The notes below the pieces were generated by a model that searched no databases, was not told where the DNA came from, and was given only the letters and a program-made list of their open reading frames with translations. Positions 50,601 to 58,666 of a stretch of 64,000 nt of DNA are shown piece by piece. The DNA is from Streptomyces luomodiensis (GTDB lineage Bacteria; Actinomycetota; Actinomycetes; Streptomycetales; Streptomycetaceae). The stretch is taken from assembly GCF_031679605.1 (NCBI RefSeq), contig NZ_CP117522.1, forward strand, positions 372,001 through 436,000, given 5' to 3'. Every line of letters starts with the position of its first letter. Within the stretch, counting starts at the first letter, position 1. Both the position numbers and the translations under genes were made by a program.

Positions 50601-51460
50601 GGCAGCGAGAAGGTGAAGTCCGTCCGGCCGGTCATGCGGTGGAAGAAGACGGCGGTGGCGGCGATGGCGAGGGCGGGCCACTGCGCCTGGAGCCGGTCGC
50701 CCAGCGCGGTGAGCCGATCGGCCAGGGCGGTGGGCAGGGTGAGGATGCGGCGCAGGCTGCTGTGGGTGCTGCCGGTGGCGCGTCCCGCGAGTGCGAGCGG
50801 GTCGGGCAGGTCGCTGAACAGGTCGAGCCAGTAGGCCCGGTCCTGGGCGTGGCGGCGTGAACCCGGATAGGCCGCTCCCTCGTCGGCCACCCGGTCGAGG
50901 GTGACGAAGTGGGTCGCGGTGGGCTCGGCGCCGGTGGCCAGGGCGGTGTAGAGGGCCGCTACCCGGTCGGCGTACACGGAGTGGCCGAACCCGTCGAGGA
51001 CGGCGTGGTGGTAGCGGTGGAAGTAGAAGGACCGGTCGTCGGCCAGGAGCAGCAGGGTCTGCTCGCTCAGCGGACCGTGCCCGAGGTCGAAGGGGGTGGC
51101 CATCTTCTCGTTCATCCACTGGTGCGCGGCGGCATCCGCATCCGCGGTGGCGCGCAGGTCGCGCACGCGCAGGGGCGTGGCCTCCGCGGCCTCGACGATC
51201 TGGTGCAGCCTGGTCTCCTCGCCGTGGGCTTCGGCCCCGGGGGGCGCGGTGTCCTCGGCGAAGTGCGACCGCAGCGCCTCGGTCTCCTCGACGGCCCGCC
51301 GTACCGCCTCTTCCAGGACGCCGATGTCGATCGGGCCGTCGATCTGGAAGTAGGCGCCGCAGTTGTAGAGGGGGCTGTCCGGCTGCAGTTGCTGGGCGAC
51401 CCAGATGCCCAGCTGGGCGGCGGTGACGGGTCGACGGAGCGTACGGGCGGCGTCGGACAT
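41606..51460 (-). CDS. NRPS1: modules 1-3, Cstarter-A-T-C-(A remnant)-T-C-A-T-E
   Basis: 3284 residues from ATG 51460. Order: starter C domain for N-acylation (1-450; [10 protein letters not shown]), A1 (A3 motif near 603; code DLTKMGAVNK, Asp), T1 (GGHSLLA near 982), C2 (HHIAGDGWS near 1170), a ~130-residue A-domain remnant (about 1490-1625), T2 (GGHSLSA near 1658), C3 (near 1724-2150), A3 (YTSGSTG near 2343; code DFQLFGIAAK, pipecolate-like), T3 (GGDSIMS near 2737) and epimerase ([10 protein letters not shown] near 2932; NYLGRF). It should build acyl-Asp1-X2-D-Pip3, with residue 2 loaded in trans because module 2 cannot activate its own amino acid. The C-terminal [17 protein letters not shown] is probably a docking segment for NRPS2. 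The gene lies 78 bases after the ACP gene. Confidence 0.95.
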   Translation of the reverse strand: MSDAARTLRRPVTAAQLGIWVAQQLQPDSPLYNCGAYFQIDGPIDIGVLEEAVRRAVEETEALRSHFAEDTAPPGAEAHGEETRLHQIVEAAEATPLRVRDLRATADADAAAHQWMNEKMATPFDLGHGPLSEQTLLLLADDRSFYFHRYHHAVLDGFGHSVYADRVAALYTALATGAEPTATHFVTLDRVADEGAAYPGSRRHAQDRAYWLDLFSDLPDPLALAGRATGSTHSSLRRILTLPTALADRLTALGDRLQAQWPALAIAATAVFFHRMTGRTDFTFSLPLAGRTGRLSLTTPSVMVNVLPIRVNVTSRTTFAELVASVSHSLADVIRHQRFRGEELVTELGLSGGRLTRLGPTLNVLAFAHELSFGDTRAIGHPLSTGPVNDLKINFYGTAASRTGIRVEFDADPGLYDERELVAHQKRLVRVLEWVAGHPDRRIGEVELLDAVERERVLVGWNGEVRGVRGVSLPVLFAEQVERTPDAVAVVCGGREVSYAELDAWSNRVARWLMGRGVGPERFVGVVLPRSVELVVVLLGVVKAGGAYVPVDPEYPAERRAHILDDAEPVVVVDDVADLAAADGLSAEPVEVAGELSLPVYVIYTSGSTGRPKGVVVEHRSVGAYLERARVVYPDASGTVLLHSSVAFDLTVTGLYTPLVSGGRVVLGELDERAADVGRPSFMKVTPSHLGLLEALPGVVSPSGMLMTGGEALVGEALVSWRLAHPGVTVVNAYGPTEATVNCTDFRIEPGQEVAGGAVPIGRPFWNTRVYVLDGALRPVPPGVAGELYVAGVVLARGYWGRADLTAERFTADPYGPAGARMYRTGDVARWSADGQLVYVGRVDDQVKVRGFRIELGEIQAVLRGRPDVAQAAVIVREDRAGDQRLVAYVVADGVGDAALREYASSLLPDYMVPSAFVVLDGLPLTPNGKLDRRALPAPDYGPEAASGRPPRSPREEILCGLFAEVLGLESVSIDDDFFRLGGHSLLATKLVSRIRTVLGAELPIRQLFETPTVAGISPTLDRLAPGTAAPRPALTAAPRPSRIPVSYAQARLRFLDLLGDGSTAYNAPGALRLTGPLDREALRLALDDVVARHESLRTVFAEDEEGFTQVVLEPRQALVDIDIRTVDEDRVAAELVAAARCVFDLSHEPPLRVTLFACGPDQHVLLLLLHHIAGDGWSMRPLTRDVTAAYTARVTTGEAPRWEPLPVQYADYSLWQREVLGDEADPDSEISRQLAYWSWALSGLPDELALPVDRARTDELTQRGGQDSFRIPAELHQALYALARETRASLFMVLQAGLAALLTRLGAGTDIPIGTPIAGRTDTAVEELVGFFANTLVLRTDTSGDPAFSELVGRVRETDLGAYAHQDLPFERLVEVLNPERSLARHPLFQVSLSLHHTDPRATVAEVARLPRLAAELERLPIEDTKFDLNFELTERFDTEGRPAGIAADLEYSADLFEPRTVRALRDRFLRLLAALADRPDLRISEAEIFDTAERATVVENWSQAGRPEVAAALARADLPDTVTGTRVYVLDEALRSVVPGVAGQLYVAQEGPAPADADGTGPADGPDAAHEDRLVPCPFEGGSTMYRTGRTARWSHDGELRLVGAPAEEPAGTAGPDRGAAPYRAPRSPREQILCTIFAELLGVSSVGIDEDFFARGGHSLSAVRLLSRVRSVLGVEISIRRLFETPTVAGLSAAIDEASGARRPVAPAQRPPRIPLSYAQQRLWFLHHLEGPSATYNIPVTLRLDGALDRAALRLALADVVARHESLRTLFAEEGAGARQVILPAPQARPELIEETVAPAELDDKVRTAASHPFDLTAELPVRGWLFTAESEEGVQRVLVVVVHHIAGDGWSLGPLARDLSAAYTARVTTGDAPRWRPLPVQYADYTLWQREVLGEESDPDSEISRQLAHWQRALADLPAELELPTDRPRPPRQSHQGGRVTFEVPAELHAGLVDLARDTRSSLFMVVQAALATLLTRIGAGTDIPIGSPIAGRTDAAVEELVGFFVNTLVLRTDTSGNPTFAELVGRVRETNLGAYAHQDLPFERLVEVLSPVRSLARHPLFQVLLGFDNNQEALDVLRLPGLTVDVRAPETGRAKFDLAFFFDETYGPTGEAAGMHAAVEYNADLFDRETVNGFAERLLRVLEGVTAEPDGPIGRLDVLTPVETRQILHDWNGDPHPVPPQTVPVLFERQTAQAPGATAVISQDTTLSYEELNARANRLARLLAAQDVGGEDIVAIALPRSAEMITALVAVLKTGAAYLTLDTSAPEQRLRAVLDDCAPRAVITDAATRPLLGTAGPVRPLVLDDPATVRALAGAPAADLTDADRGRALDPRHPAYVVYTSGSTGTPKGVVMPMASLMNLLAWHTNTYSGGVDTRTAQFLAVSFDFAVQEILQALVAGKTLVLPEEHVRRDAYELVRWITRHEVNELFAPTLVIDAVLAAAEDLGEPLDSLTDIFQGGEQFRLSGELRRFCQGDWRHMAHNIYGPAETHAATSTTLPADTDEWPSSAPIGQPLWNARVYVLDADLRPVPPGVRGELYIGGAQLARGYLNRPGRTAERFVASPFGAPGDRIYRTGDIVRWTGSEQLEFLGRADDQVKIGGFRVEPGEIEAVLGDHPAVDTAVVVTREDTGTTRLVAYVVPDGPHEDADLVRTLRGHLEQHLPHYMVPSAVTVLEELPLTANGKLDRRALPAPSTLPDGTGQGPRTEREKTLCGLFAEVLGLDGVGIDDGFFDFGGDSIMSIQLVGRARRAGLELSVRDIFEHRTVAALADVVTEVADTAAEEPGAGIGDVPLTPIAHWLLARGEDLDGYNMSVLLQTPAALSADTLTRTLRTLLDHHDALRARLTTGPERRMEIREPGAVDAAPLVHRVAATGPDGLALDDEALGTLVRSAGEAARDRLDLDQGTVTQFVWFDRGTDTPGLLLFLAHHLVVDGVSWRILVPDLAEAYEAVATGRDPELQPVGTSLRRWAQRLTEEAGKPAWVADAAWWQRTLRSEERRLGRRALDPARDTTATAGRISLTLPTGVTEAVLTQVPAAFNAEVNDVLLTAFTLAWERWRRNPGLLLHLEGHGREEHLVQGADLSRTVGWFTNLYPVRLETGTADLTDAFAGGQSAGDILKRIKEQLRAVPDKGMGYGLVRHLNPGTAEGFQGLPDPQVSFNYLGRFSTAAGQTGDWTPLIGIDGVAGDPPHLPLAHALELNARTHDSPQGSELVAYWTWAGHLLDETEVRELAGLWFQALEALVAHAQNPHAGGLTPSDVSLSSITQDEIEAFEDEFDDLFE
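46590..46985 (-). pseudogene. Degenerate adenylation domain of module 2
   Basis: Between C2 and T2 only about 130 residues remain where a ~500-residue A domain is expected. The recognisable pieces are the A6 region ([29 protein letters not shown]) and a damaged A7 ([20 protein letters not shown], with the ribose-binding Asp of YRTGD replaced by Arg). The ATP-binding A3 loop, the A4/A5 specificity region and the A10 Lys are missing. Flanking C and T domains are intact and in frame. Confidence 0.9.
48656..50150 (-). repeat. Asp-type A-domain repeat block, copy in NRPS1 module 1
   Basis: Near-identical to the module 5 and module 7 Asp blocks of NRPS2, though in a different gene. A visible local difference is just before A3 ([17 protein letters not shown] here, against [17 protein letters not shown] in NRPS2). 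Confidence 0.85.
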
Positions 51461-51538
51461 GAGGGGGCGGTCCTCTCGGTTCTGCCAAGTGGCGGACTGC
51501 GGGGGCGGAGGCGGTGGCGGATGCGGTGGACGTGCCCG

Positions 51539-51811
51539 TCAGGCGTACTGGGCCAGTTCCTTGACGAGGGCCTCGCTGAGTGCGTCGATGGTCGGGTTGT
51601 CCCACAGGAGCGTCGGGTCGAGGGAGATGTCGAGGTGGTCCTCGAGCTCTCCGGCGACGGACAGCACGTACAGCGAGTCGAGTCCGTAGTCGGAAAGCCG
51701 TGCGCCGGGGTCGATGGCGTCGGCGGGCCGCCCCAGGTGGGAGGCGACGCAGTTGATCAGCCATGTCCGCAGGCTGTCGACGGTATGCTGCGCGGCGCCG
51801 GGGTCGGTCAT
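51539..51811 (-). CDS. Acyl carrier protein
   Basis: A 90-residue carrier protein with the phosphopantetheine attachment motif YGLDSLYVLSVAGELEDHL (Ser in LDS). TGAGGAG, 6-12 bases before the ATG at 51811, is an excellent ribosome-binding site. It lies 43 bases after the smaller dehydrogenase gene and 78 before NRPS1. With the fatty acyl-AMP ligase it should carry the starter acyl chain to the NRPS1 starter C domain, as LipD-type ACPs do in related lipopeptide clusters. Acyl-chain desaturation probably happens while the chain is bound to it or as CoA thioester. Confidence 0.92.
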   Translation of the reverse strand: MTDPGAAQHTVDSLRTWLINCVASHLGRPADAIDPGARLSDYGLDSLYVLSVAGELEDHLDISLDPTLLWDNPTIDALSEALVKELAQYA

Positions 51812-51854
51812 GGGTGTCTCCTCAAGGTGGCGACGGTCGGAGTGCGGCTGGGGG

Positions 51855-52793
51855 CTAGGGACGGTCGGGCAGGGAGCGTTCGGCCAGGTCGAACGAGCGG
51901 CCGGTGTCGTACCGGCGGTTGAGTTCCGCGTACAGCCGCTCCTGGGCGGGGCCCGTCGGCTGCGGTGTCCGTCGCGCTCGTGTGGTGAGGGTGCCGCCGG
52001 GCGCCGCGGCGAGCAGTTCGGGGTCGTACAGGGCGGTGATGGCCGGTGCGGTGACGAGGTCGGTGACGGTGATGCCGGTGAGCGGGGCGGTGTCGGCGGG
52101 CGCCGCCGGCCGGGCCGGTCGGCCGGCGGCCGTGAAGAGGGATGCCTGCATCTCGTTCAGCAGCAGGGGGAAGGCGGCGTGTTCTCCTTCCGTGATGTAG
52201 AAGCGCGAGCCCATGGCGATCGAGAGGCGGTCCATCGCGCCCTGGAGGACGCGTGGTACGAGGGCCCGGACCAGCTCGGCGTGGGCGCCCGGCCGCGTGG
52301 GCAGGACGTCGGTGCCCCGGGCCGCGAGGGTGGTCAGCGCGTCGCACAGCAGCAGGTCGGCGTAGGCCCCCGCGAGCACGGCGCGCAGCTGGGGGATGTC
52401 GACGGCCGCCGCGCCGTACAGGCGCCGGGTCCGCAGGTGGCGCAGTGTCATGCGCAGACCGGAGTCGAGGGTGCCGACCGCCGCCCCGGCCGTCATGGCG
52501 CCGCTCCCCCACCGGGCCGTGTGGCCGGTCCGGGTGAGCGCGGGCGATCTGCGGTATCCGGCGCGCAGGGCGTGCAGCAGCGCTTCGGGATCGTCGTCGC
52601 CGTCCGCGGCGCCGATGACGTCGATGGCGTCGATGGCGTCAAAAGCGTCAAAGGGCGTGTCGTCGAGCGGCTGCCGGGCCTCCCGTGCGGCGAGGATCGC
52701 CCGGAAGCCGTACGGGTTCGCGGGGTCGTAGGGGTCGCCGAGGCGTTCCTCGAGGGTGGCGGCGAGGGCGACGGGGCCGGAGGTGGTGTTCAC
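51855..52793 (-). CDS. Acyl-CoA dehydrogenase-like protein lacking the N-terminal half
   Basis: A 312-residue protein from GTG 52793, overlapping the upstream gene by four bases (GTGA). The recognisable part is the helical C-terminal domain of acyl-CoA dehydrogenases (GAAVGTLDSGLRMTLRHLRTRRLYGAAAVDIPQLRAVLAGAYADLLLCDALTTLAAR). The usual N-terminal and beta-barrel FAD/substrate domains are not evident. The N-terminus has an acidic DAFDAIDAIDVIGAADGDDD stretch. It probably forms a heteromer with the full-length dehydrogenase next door to introduce the 2,3 double bond into the lipid tail. The pairing is inferred from tight coupling. Confidence 0.8.
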   Translation of the reverse strand: MNTTSGPVALAATLEERLGDPYDPANPYGFRAILAAREARQPLDDTPFDAFDAIDAIDVIGAADGDDDPEALLHALRAGYRRSPALTRTGHTARWGSGAMTAGAAVGTLDSGLRMTLRHLRTRRLYGAAAVDIPQLRAVLAGAYADLLLCDALTTLAARGTDVLPTRPGAHAELVRALVPRVLQGAMDRLSIAMGSRFYITEGEHAAFPLLLNEMQASLFTAAGRPARPAAPADTAPLTGITVTDLVTAPAITALYDPELLAAAPGGTLTTRARRTPQPTGPAQERLYAELNRRYDTGRSFDLAERSLPDRP

Positions 52794-54562
52794 TGGGCGG
52801 TCCCCTCGGGGGAGCCGGTGGGCTCCAGGCGGTCGTGGATCGACGGGAAGGGGGCGGACGGGTGGGCGAGAACCTCGTCGGCGAGGTCGTCGAGGACGGC
52901 GCGGTCGGCGTCGTCGACGGGCTCGCGGAGGTCGGTGAGGGCCTTGACGAGACACCCCAGTAGCCAGGTTTCGGAGCGGGGGTGTTCGGCGCGGGTGGCG
53001 GCGCGCAGCCACAACTGGAGCGCCGAGGCCGCCGCGAAGCACAGCTCGAACCGCTCGGCGAGCTCGAAGGCCCGGACGGGTACGGCGCGGGGTGAGAACC
53101 GGATGGCCGCCATGTCCTCGTGCAGCCGGTCGGCCGCGTCGAACAGGCGCCCCGCCAGGGTCGTGAGCGGCGCGGAGGCGTGGCCGCGACCGGCCAGGTC
53201 GCGCAGCTCGGCGACCGCCGCGGGCAGGCCGGCGACGACGGAGCAGCCGCCGCTGGAGACCAGGCCGAGCGCGCGGGGCCGGAACGGGCGCAGGGGGACG
53301 TGCGGGCTGGTGGCCTCGGCGAGGCCGTCGGCGTCCCACCGGCCCTTGGCGTAGCCACGGGCGATGCGGGGGAACTGTTCGATCAGCGCGTTGCGGTTGA
53401 CCAGGCTGCTGCCGTCGAAGATGCCGATGATGCGGTGGTCGCGTTCCACCTTGGCGAGGCCGCGGTGCGGGTCGTCGGGGTCGAGCAGTCCGTAGGGGCC
53501 GAGGAGGTGCAGCAGGCGCGCGATGAGGTCGTCGACCTCGGCGGGCACATAGGCCTTCGCGACGGCGGAGACGACGCTCATCTCGCCGGTGAGCGCGTGC
53601 AGGGAGCGCGCCGCCACCAGGCCGGTCGCGTCGGCGAGCAGCAGTCCCGCGGCGGCCTCGCCCAGCTCCCGCCGCAGGTGCGGGCCGGGCGCGAGCCGTC
53701 CGCCGTCGGCCCCGGCCAGGAACGCCCCGGCCAGGAACGTGGCGGCCAGGGCGAGCGCGTGGTCTCCCGCGCCCAGGGACATCGCGGCGCAGCCGGTACG
53801 GGTCAGGTGCAGCGCCTTCACGATGATCTCGATGCCCTCGCCGGGCCGCCCGATGAGTGCGTCCTCGGGCAGCGGTGCGTCGTGGAACGCGATGCCGCTG
53901 ATGTCCGCGCCCCGGATGCCGTAGGTGGGCACCTTGGGCAGGTGGCTGAAGTGCTCGGGGGCGAGGCGGGCCTTGTCGACGAGGAAGAGGCTGAAGCCGC
54001 GCGGTCCGCCGTTGTCGTCGGTGCGGGCGAGGACGGTGACCAGGTCGGCGCGGGTGGCGAGGTTGATCAGCCACTTCTCGCCGGAGAGCAGCCAGCCGCC
54101 GCCGGGGGCGGGAGTGGCGACCACCTCGCCGGCCAGCAGGTCGCTGCCGTGGTGGCGTTCGGTCAGGGCGCAGGAGACCGACGCCCCGTCGGATATCCGC
54201 CGCCCCAGCCGCCGGGCGGCCTCCGGTTCCCCCGCGATCCAGGTGGCGACGGCCCCCAGGTAGGTCTTGCCGTGCGAGACGGCCACGGTGAGGTCGGTCC
54301 GGGACACCGTCCGCAGCAGCCGCATGACGGTGCCGAAGTCGTCGAGTGTGCCGCCGTGTTCGGCCGGCACGTAGCGGCGGCGCAGTCCGAACGTGTCGAG
54401 GGCCTGGCACGCCGCGGCGGGGAAGTCCTGCGTCCGGTCGAGCGCGGCGAGCGCCTCGGGCGAGAAGGGCAGTCCGGGTCCGGTGAGCTCGTCCAGCAGC
54501 CGGGTGAGCCGCTCGACGGCCTCCGTGCCGTGGGTGGGTGTGGCGCGGGAGGCGGTGGTCAT
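52790..54562 (-). CDS. Acyl-CoA dehydrogenase (lipid tail desaturation)
   Basis: 590 residues from ATG 54562, overlapping the acyl-AMP ligase by four bases (ATGA). It has the family motifs CALTERHHGSDLLAGEV, SGEKWLINLATRADLVTVLART and ADISGIAFHDAPLPEDALIG. The region KVERDHRIIGIFDGSSLVNRNALIEQFPRIARGY matches the C-terminal FAD-contacting segment. It is longer than the usual ~380 residues, with an extra ~190-residue helical C-terminal region. In friulimicin/laspartomycin-type pathways, such enzymes make the cis or trans 2,3-unsaturated acyl chain from an acyl-ACP or acyl-CoA. The substrate here is inferred from context. Confidence 0.9.
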   Translation of the reverse strand: MTTASRATPTHGTEAVERLTRLLDELTGPGLPFSPEALAALDRTQDFPAAACQALDTFGLRRRYVPAEHGGTLDDFGTVMRLLRTVSRTDLTVAVSHGKTYLGAVATWIAGEPEAARRLGRRISDGASVSCALTERHHGSDLLAGEVVATPAPGGGWLLSGEKWLINLATRADLVTVLARTDDNGGPRGFSLFLVDKARLAPEHFSHLPKVPTYGIRGADISGIAFHDAPLPEDALIGRPGEGIEIIVKALHLTRTGCAAMSLGAGDHALALAATFLAGAFLAGADGGRLAPGPHLRRELGEAAAGLLLADATGLVAARSLHALTGEMSVVSAVAKAYVPAEVDDLIARLLHLLGPYGLLDPDDPHRGLAKVERDHRIIGIFDGSSLVNRNALIEQFPRIARGYAKGRWDADGLAEATSPHVPLRPFRPRALGLVSSGGCSVVAGLPAAVAELRDLAGRGHASAPLTTLAGRLFDAADRLHEDMAAIRFSPRAVPVRAFELAERFELCFAAASALQLWLRAATRAEHPRSETWLLGCLVKALTDLREPVDDADRAVLDDLADEVLAHPSAPFPSIHDRLEPTGSPEGTAQ

Positions 54563-56334
54563 ACGGAAGCCTCCCGGGCCTCGGGTAAGGGGCGGAGCAG
54601 GCTCTCCTCGTAGGCGGCGTACGTGGGCCGCAGCGCGCCGGTGCGGAACAGGTCGCGCATCGCCGACCGCTGGATCTTGCCGCTGGTGGTGCGGCGCACC
54701 CCGCCGGGGCGCAGCAGCAGGACGGCGCCGACGGGGGCGCCGAATTCCCGGGCGACGGTGAGCCGCATCTCGGCGGCGAGTTCGCGCAGCCGCTCCTCTT
54801 CCTTGATACCGCGCACCTCCTGGGTGACCACGAGCACGTCGTCGCCCTGTGGGCCCTCGCCCGGTACGGCGAAGCAGGCGCCGACGAGGTTGCCCAGCTC
54901 GGGCCACTGGGTGCGCAGTTCGTGCTCGATGTCCTGGGGGTAGAGGTTGCGGCCACGCAGGATGAGGACGTCCTTGATGCGGCCGGTGATGTGCAGTTCG
55001 CCCTCGTGGAGGACGCCGAGGTCGCCGGTGCGCAGATAGCCGGTGTCACCGTCGACGGTGGTGGCGCGGAACTCGGCCTCGTTGGTGGCCTCGCGGTTCC
55101 AGTAGCCCCGGCCGACGATCTCGCCCCGTATCCAGATCTCGCCGACGGCCCCTTCGGGCAGGACGCGCCGGGTGTCCGGTTCGACGATGCGTACCTCGGC
55201 GCCGAGCGGCGGGCCGCAGCCGACGACGGCGCGGACGGGCTCGTCGGGGGCCGCGGGCCGGAACTCGTGGCGTTCCAGGAGGCCGGCGGCGACGTGCCGG
55301 ATCCGGGGCGGGGTTCCGACGGCCCCGGAGATGAAGAGGGTCGCCTCGGCCATGCCGTAGCAGGGGGTCAGGGCGTCGGGGCGCAGGCCGTGGCGGGCGA
55401 AGCGCCGCTGGAACCGTTCGAGCACGGCGGCGCGTACGGGTTCGGAGCCGTCCAGCGCGTGCCGCCAGCGGGACAGGTCGAGGCCCTCGCTGTGTGCTTC
55501 GGTGACCCGGCGGCTGCACAGGTCGTACGCGAAGTCCGGCGCCGCGGAGGCCTCGATGCCGAAGCGGTCGATCATGTGCAGCCACAGGTGGGGGCGTTTG
55601 AGGAAGGTGCTGGGACTCATCAGGACGGTCGTCGAGCCGAGCAGCAGCGGCGGGAGGATCGAGCCCATCAGCCCCATGTCGTGGAAGTGCGGGATCCATC
55701 CGCCGATGGTGGTGGTGTCGTGCAGGTCGAGGGCGGCGGCGAGGTTGGCGCTGTTGTGCAGCACATTGCCGTGGCTGATCATGACGCCCTTGGGGTCGCC
55801 CGTGGAGCCGGAGGTGTACTGGAGCACGGCCAGGGTGTCGTGGCCGGCGGGCGGCATGGTCCACTGCCGGGGGCCGGGCCCGGTGTCGTCGTCGGTGACC
55901 AGCAGGGGGATGGTGCCGAGTCCCTCCTCGGCGGTCCACGCCTCGATGTCGGGGCGGGTGGCGGTGTCGGTGAGGATCGCCGTGGCGCCCGCGTCGTCCG
56001 CGATGCGCTTGACCCGGTACCGCTCGTGCCGGTACCGGCCGGGCAGGGAGGAGGGGACCGCGACGGCGCCGGCGTACAGGCAGCCGACGAAGGCGGTGAG
56101 GAAGGCGAGCCCGGCGGGGTGGAGCAGGAGGACGCGGCCGCCCGGGGGGACATGGGCGCGGAGCCGTGCGGCGACGCTCCGGGCCTGCGCGTCGAGTTCC
56201 GCGTAGCTGAGCCGGCGCGCTCCGTCCTCGCGCAACGGGTCCGTCACGAATACGGCCGCCGTCTTTTCCGGGCGCTTTTCCGCATGCTCCCGGAGCACTG
56301 CGCCAACGCTGGGGGCGGTGATGATTCCCGCCAT
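54559..56334 (-). CDS. Fatty acyl-AMP ligase (FAAL)
   Basis: 591 residues from ATG 56334 (MAGIITAPSVGAVLREHAEKRP). Further in-frame ATGs upstream lie in non-coding-like sequence. Motifs: YTSGSTGDPKGVMISHGN (ATP loop), GWIPHFHDMGLMGSILPP (typical of FAALs), CYGMAEATLFISG, TGDLGVLHEGELHITGRIKDVLILRGRNLYPQDIE and the terminal TTSGKIQRSAM. It activates a fatty acid as acyl-AMP and passes it to the ACP two genes downstream. It is the first gene of the long lipopeptide operon. Confidence 0.95.
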   Translation of the reverse strand: MAGIITAPSVGAVLREHAEKRPEKTAAVFVTDPLREDGARRLSYAELDAQARSVAARLRAHVPPGGRVLLLHPAGLAFLTAFVGCLYAGAVAVPSSLPGRYRHERYRVKRIADDAGATAILTDTATRPDIEAWTAEEGLGTIPLLVTDDDTGPGPRQWTMPPAGHDTLAVLQYTSGSTGDPKGVMISHGNVLHNSANLAAALDLHDTTTIGGWIPHFHDMGLMGSILPPLLLGSTTVLMSPSTFLKRPHLWLHMIDRFGIEASAAPDFAYDLCSRRVTEAHSEGLDLSRWRHALDGSEPVRAAVLERFQRRFARHGLRPDALTPCYGMAEATLFISGAVGTPPRIRHVAAGLLERHEFRPAAPDEPVRAVVGCGPPLGAEVRIVEPDTRRVLPEGAVGEIWIRGEIVGRGYWNREATNEAEFRATTVDGDTGYLRTGDLGVLHEGELHITGRIKDVLILRGRNLYPQDIEHELRTQWPELGNLVGACFAVPGEGPQGDDVLVVTQEVRGIKEEERLRELAAEMRLTVAREFGAPVGAVLLLRPGGVRRTTSGKIQRSAMRDLFRTGALRPTYAAYEESLLRPLPEAREASV

Positions 56335-56746
56335 ATCCGAGGCCTGCCCTTCGTGTCCGCGAACTGAATATCCGTGCGCCTTACCGGCACTGCCGTGCAT
56401 TTCTACCGAGGGCTTCGGGACAAGGGGAAGGACGCTGACAACAAGTGGCACCGTGTACCTCACCCCCTCGGGACAAAAGCACCAAAACACCCATACAGCA
56501 GGGAGATTCCTGGGCGAGCAGGCCAGTACTGGCCAGGAATTGCCCCGTCGGGACCATTTCCGCGCGATAGAGTCGGAACGCGATCGTATGGACGACGCAG
56601 CTTTCCAGCACATCCCCCCGACGCCCAGTCATCGCGCAGCCGGTCATGGCGGCGGATCATTTCATCCTGCCTTTTTCGATGACTGCTCCAGGAATTGGGC
56701 GCGCCATTCCGCGCGCACGCGGGCGCACGACTCCCGGAGGACATCA
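56335..56746. promoter_or_regulatory. Divergent promoter region of the main NRPS operon, with palindrome
   Basis: This 412-base gap separates the FAAL gene (minus) from the ABC permease (plus). No convincing gene is present. A perfect 14-base palindrome GGCCAGTACTGGCC sits at 56521-56534, near the middle. The string TCGGGAC occurs at about 56415, 56468 and 56548. This region should hold the promoter for about 44 kb of operon. I could not pick a confident -35/-10 pair on either strand. Confidence 0.65.
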
Positions 56747-57577
56747 ATGACCCTTGCCACCTCGCTGCCAAAGGCCGGCGCCGCCGCTCCCGCATGGCAC
56801 GGCAGCGGCCCCGGAACGCAGCTGCTGATCCTCACCCAGCGGTCGGTCAAGGCCCATCTCGCACACCGCCGGACGCTGGTGCTCGCCATGTTGCAGCCGG
56901 TTTTCATGCTGCTCCTGCTCAGCCAGGTCTTCGGCAGCATCGTCGACCTCGGACATCTGCCCGACGGCGTCTCCTACCTGGACTACCTGCTGCCCGCGCT
57001 GCTGGTGACCACGGGCATCGGACCGGCGATCGCCTCGGGCATCGGCCTGGTCCGGGACATGGACAACGGCGCGGTGGCGCGGCTGCGCACCCTGCCCATC
57101 AACGCCTCACTGCTGCTGTTCGCCCGCAGCTTCGCCGATCTGCTGCGGTCCACCGCCCAGCTGGCGATCCTGGTCGTGGTGGCCGTGGTGTTCATGGGCG
57201 CCGACCCGGCGGGCGGCGCGCTGGGGCTGATCGCCGCGCTGCTGCTGACCTGTGTGGTGGTGTGGGCGCTGACCTGGATCTTCCTGGCGCTCGCGGCCTG
57301 GCTGCGCAGCGCGGAGGCGATGCAGTCCACCGCGTATCTGGTGACGTTCCCGCTGATGTTCGCCTCCAGCGCGTTCGTCCCCGTGGACCGCATGCCGGGC
57401 TGGCTACAGGTGCTGGCGACCTGCAATCCGCTGTCGTACGCGATGGACGCCTCGCGTGCGCTCTGCCTCGACCAGCCCCTGGGTGCCCAGGTGTGGTCCT
57501 CCCTGGCCGCGAGTGCCCTGGTCGCGCTGGCCGGATCGAGCGCGGCGGTATGGGGGTTCCGGCGGCCCCTGGTCTGA
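56747..57577 (+). CDS. ABC-2 type transporter permease (DrrB-like), no adjacent ATPase
   Basis: 276 residues from ATG 56747 with GGAGGA just upstream. Six membrane segments are visible, including LVLAMLQPVFMLLLLSQVFG and YLDYLLPALLVTTGIGPAIASG. The family motif RDMDNGAVARLRTLPIN precedes the next segments, and NPLSYAMDASRAL lies near the C-terminus. It resembles daunorubicin-type DrrB permeases. Such permeases need an ATPase subunit, but none is next to it. Its partner may be outside the window or the ATPase at 2523-3464 may be shared. Export or immunity for the lipopeptide is likely from position. Confidence 0.88.
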   Translation: MTLATSLPKAGAAAPAWHGSGPGTQLLILTQRSVKAHLAHRRTLVLAMLQPVFMLLLLSQVFGSIVDLGHLPDGVSYLDYLLPALLVTTGIGPAIASGIGLVRDMDNGAVARLRTLPINASLLLFARSFADLLRSTAQLAILVVVAVVFMGADPAGGALGLIAALLLTCVVVWALTWIFLALAAWLRSAEAMQSTAYLVTFPLMFASSAFVPVDRMPGWLQVLATCNPLSYAMDASRALCLDQPLGAQVWSSLAASALVALAGSSAAVWGFRRPLV

Positions 57578-57634
57578 CCGGCGACCCCTTACCGCTCCCC
57601 CTTCCTGTCCCCCCAGATGAAACGGAGAGCCCTC

Positions 57635-58579
57635 ATGCCCGAGCCACGACCGGATTCCCTGCGGCTGCTGGACGCCGCCCCGGAGCCCGGCACCGACGCC
57701 ACGACCTGGGTCACCGAACACCGCGCGGAGATACGGGCGCTGGTCGCCCGGCACGGTGCCGTGATGGTCCGCGGGCTGCACCTGGACGATGCCGGTCACG
57801 CCGTCTCGGTGGTCCGCCGGATCATCGGCGACGGCATGGCCGAGCGCGAGGGGTTCGCTCCCCGCGACACGTACGGACCGGGACTGTACTCGTCCTCGCA
57901 CTGGCCGGCCGACCAGCCCATGTGCATGCATCATGAGCTCAGCTACGCGGCCGAGGCACCCCGGCTGATGGTCTTCGCCTGCGTCACCCCGCCGTCGGCC
58001 GGCGGGGTGACGGCCGTCGCCGACGCCCGTGCCGTACTGCGCGATCTGCCCACCGGGCTGGTCGAGCGCTTCGAACGCCACGGCTGGCTGCTGACCCGCC
58101 ACTACAACCCGTTCGTCGGGCTCGGGTGGGAGGACGCCTTCGGCGCCAAGGACCCCGCCGAGGTGGAGCGTTACTGCGCCGCCCAGGGCATCGAGGTGCG
58201 CTGGGACGCGGACGGCGGCCTGCGCACCCGGCAGACCCGCCCGGCCGTCCGCACCGACCCCGAGTCGGGCGAGCGGTCCTGGTTCAACCAGATCGCCTTC
58301 CTGAACGAGTGGACGATGGCGCCCGAGGTGCGCGAGTTCCTCACCTCGGAGTTCGGCCCCGACGGGCTGCCGTTCAACACCTTCTACGGCGACGGCTCGC
58401 CCCTGGACCGCGCCACCGTCGACCTCATCAACGACGTCTACGCGCAGCACACGGTGCGCGAACCCTGGCAGCGGGGCGATGTGATGGTCGTCGACAACAT
58501 CCGCATGGCGCACAGCCGCGAACCCTACCGGGGCGCCCGGGAGATCATCGTCGGCCTCGGCGAACCGTTCCGCGCCTAG
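57635..58579 (+). CDS. SyrP/TauD-type Fe(II)/2-oxoglutarate dioxygenase (amino acid hydroxylase)
   Basis: 314 residues. I chose ATG 57635 (GGAGAG about 5 bases upstream) over ATG 57617, which lacks a site. The metal-binding triad is visible: HHELSY (His ~99, Glu ~101) and RMAHSREPYRGAREI (His ~293), with the latter's Arg ~304 suited to 2-oxoglutarate. The overall pattern resembles SyrP-like enzymes that beta-hydroxylate amino acids on NRPS carrier proteins. It is 57 bases after the permease and convergent with the A-T-TE gene. Asp, Dap and Pip are all candidate substrates. Laspartomycin-type structures need no hydroxylase, so this gene marks a possible structural difference. Confidence 0.85.
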   Translation: MPEPRPDSLRLLDAAPEPGTDATTWVTEHRAEIRALVARHGAVMVRGLHLDDAGHAVSVVRRIIGDGMAEREGFAPRDTYGPGLYSSSHWPADQPMCMHHELSYAAEAPRLMVFACVTPPSAGGVTAVADARAVLRDLPTGLVERFERHGWLLTRHYNPFVGLGWEDAFGAKDPAEVERYCAAQGIEVRWDADGGLRTRQTRPAVRTDPESGERSWFNQIAFLNEWTMAPEVREFLTSEFGPDGLPFNTFYGDGSPLDRATVDLINDVYAQHTVREPWQRGDVMVVDNIRMAHSREPYRGAREIIVGLGEPFRA

Positions 58580-58617
58580 CCCGGGGCCGGTCCCGGTCCC
58601 GGTTTCGACGGCCACGG

Positions 58618-58661
58618 ACGAGGGGGTGTCCCCAAGGCTTGCCCTGGGGACACCCCCTCGT
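58618..58661. terminator. Bidirectional terminator with 17-bp perfect stem
   Basis: ACGAGGGGGTGTCCCCA (58618-58634) is perfectly complementary to TGGGGACACCCCCTCGT (58645-58661). The 10-base loop contains a further GGC/GCC pairing. It sits between the stops of the convergent dioxygenase and A-T-TE genes. Confidence 0.95.
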
Positions 58662-58666
58662 TGACG

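Noticed and set aside
56374..56682. A 102-codon plus-strand frame in the FAAL/permease gap.
   Set aside because: Composition unlike Streptomyces coding sequence and no ribosome-binding site; the region is better explained as a divergent promoter.
57617..57634. Upstream ATG at 57617 as the dioxygenase start.
   Set aside because: No ribosome-binding site before it, whereas GGAGAG precedes the ATG at 57635 at good spacing.
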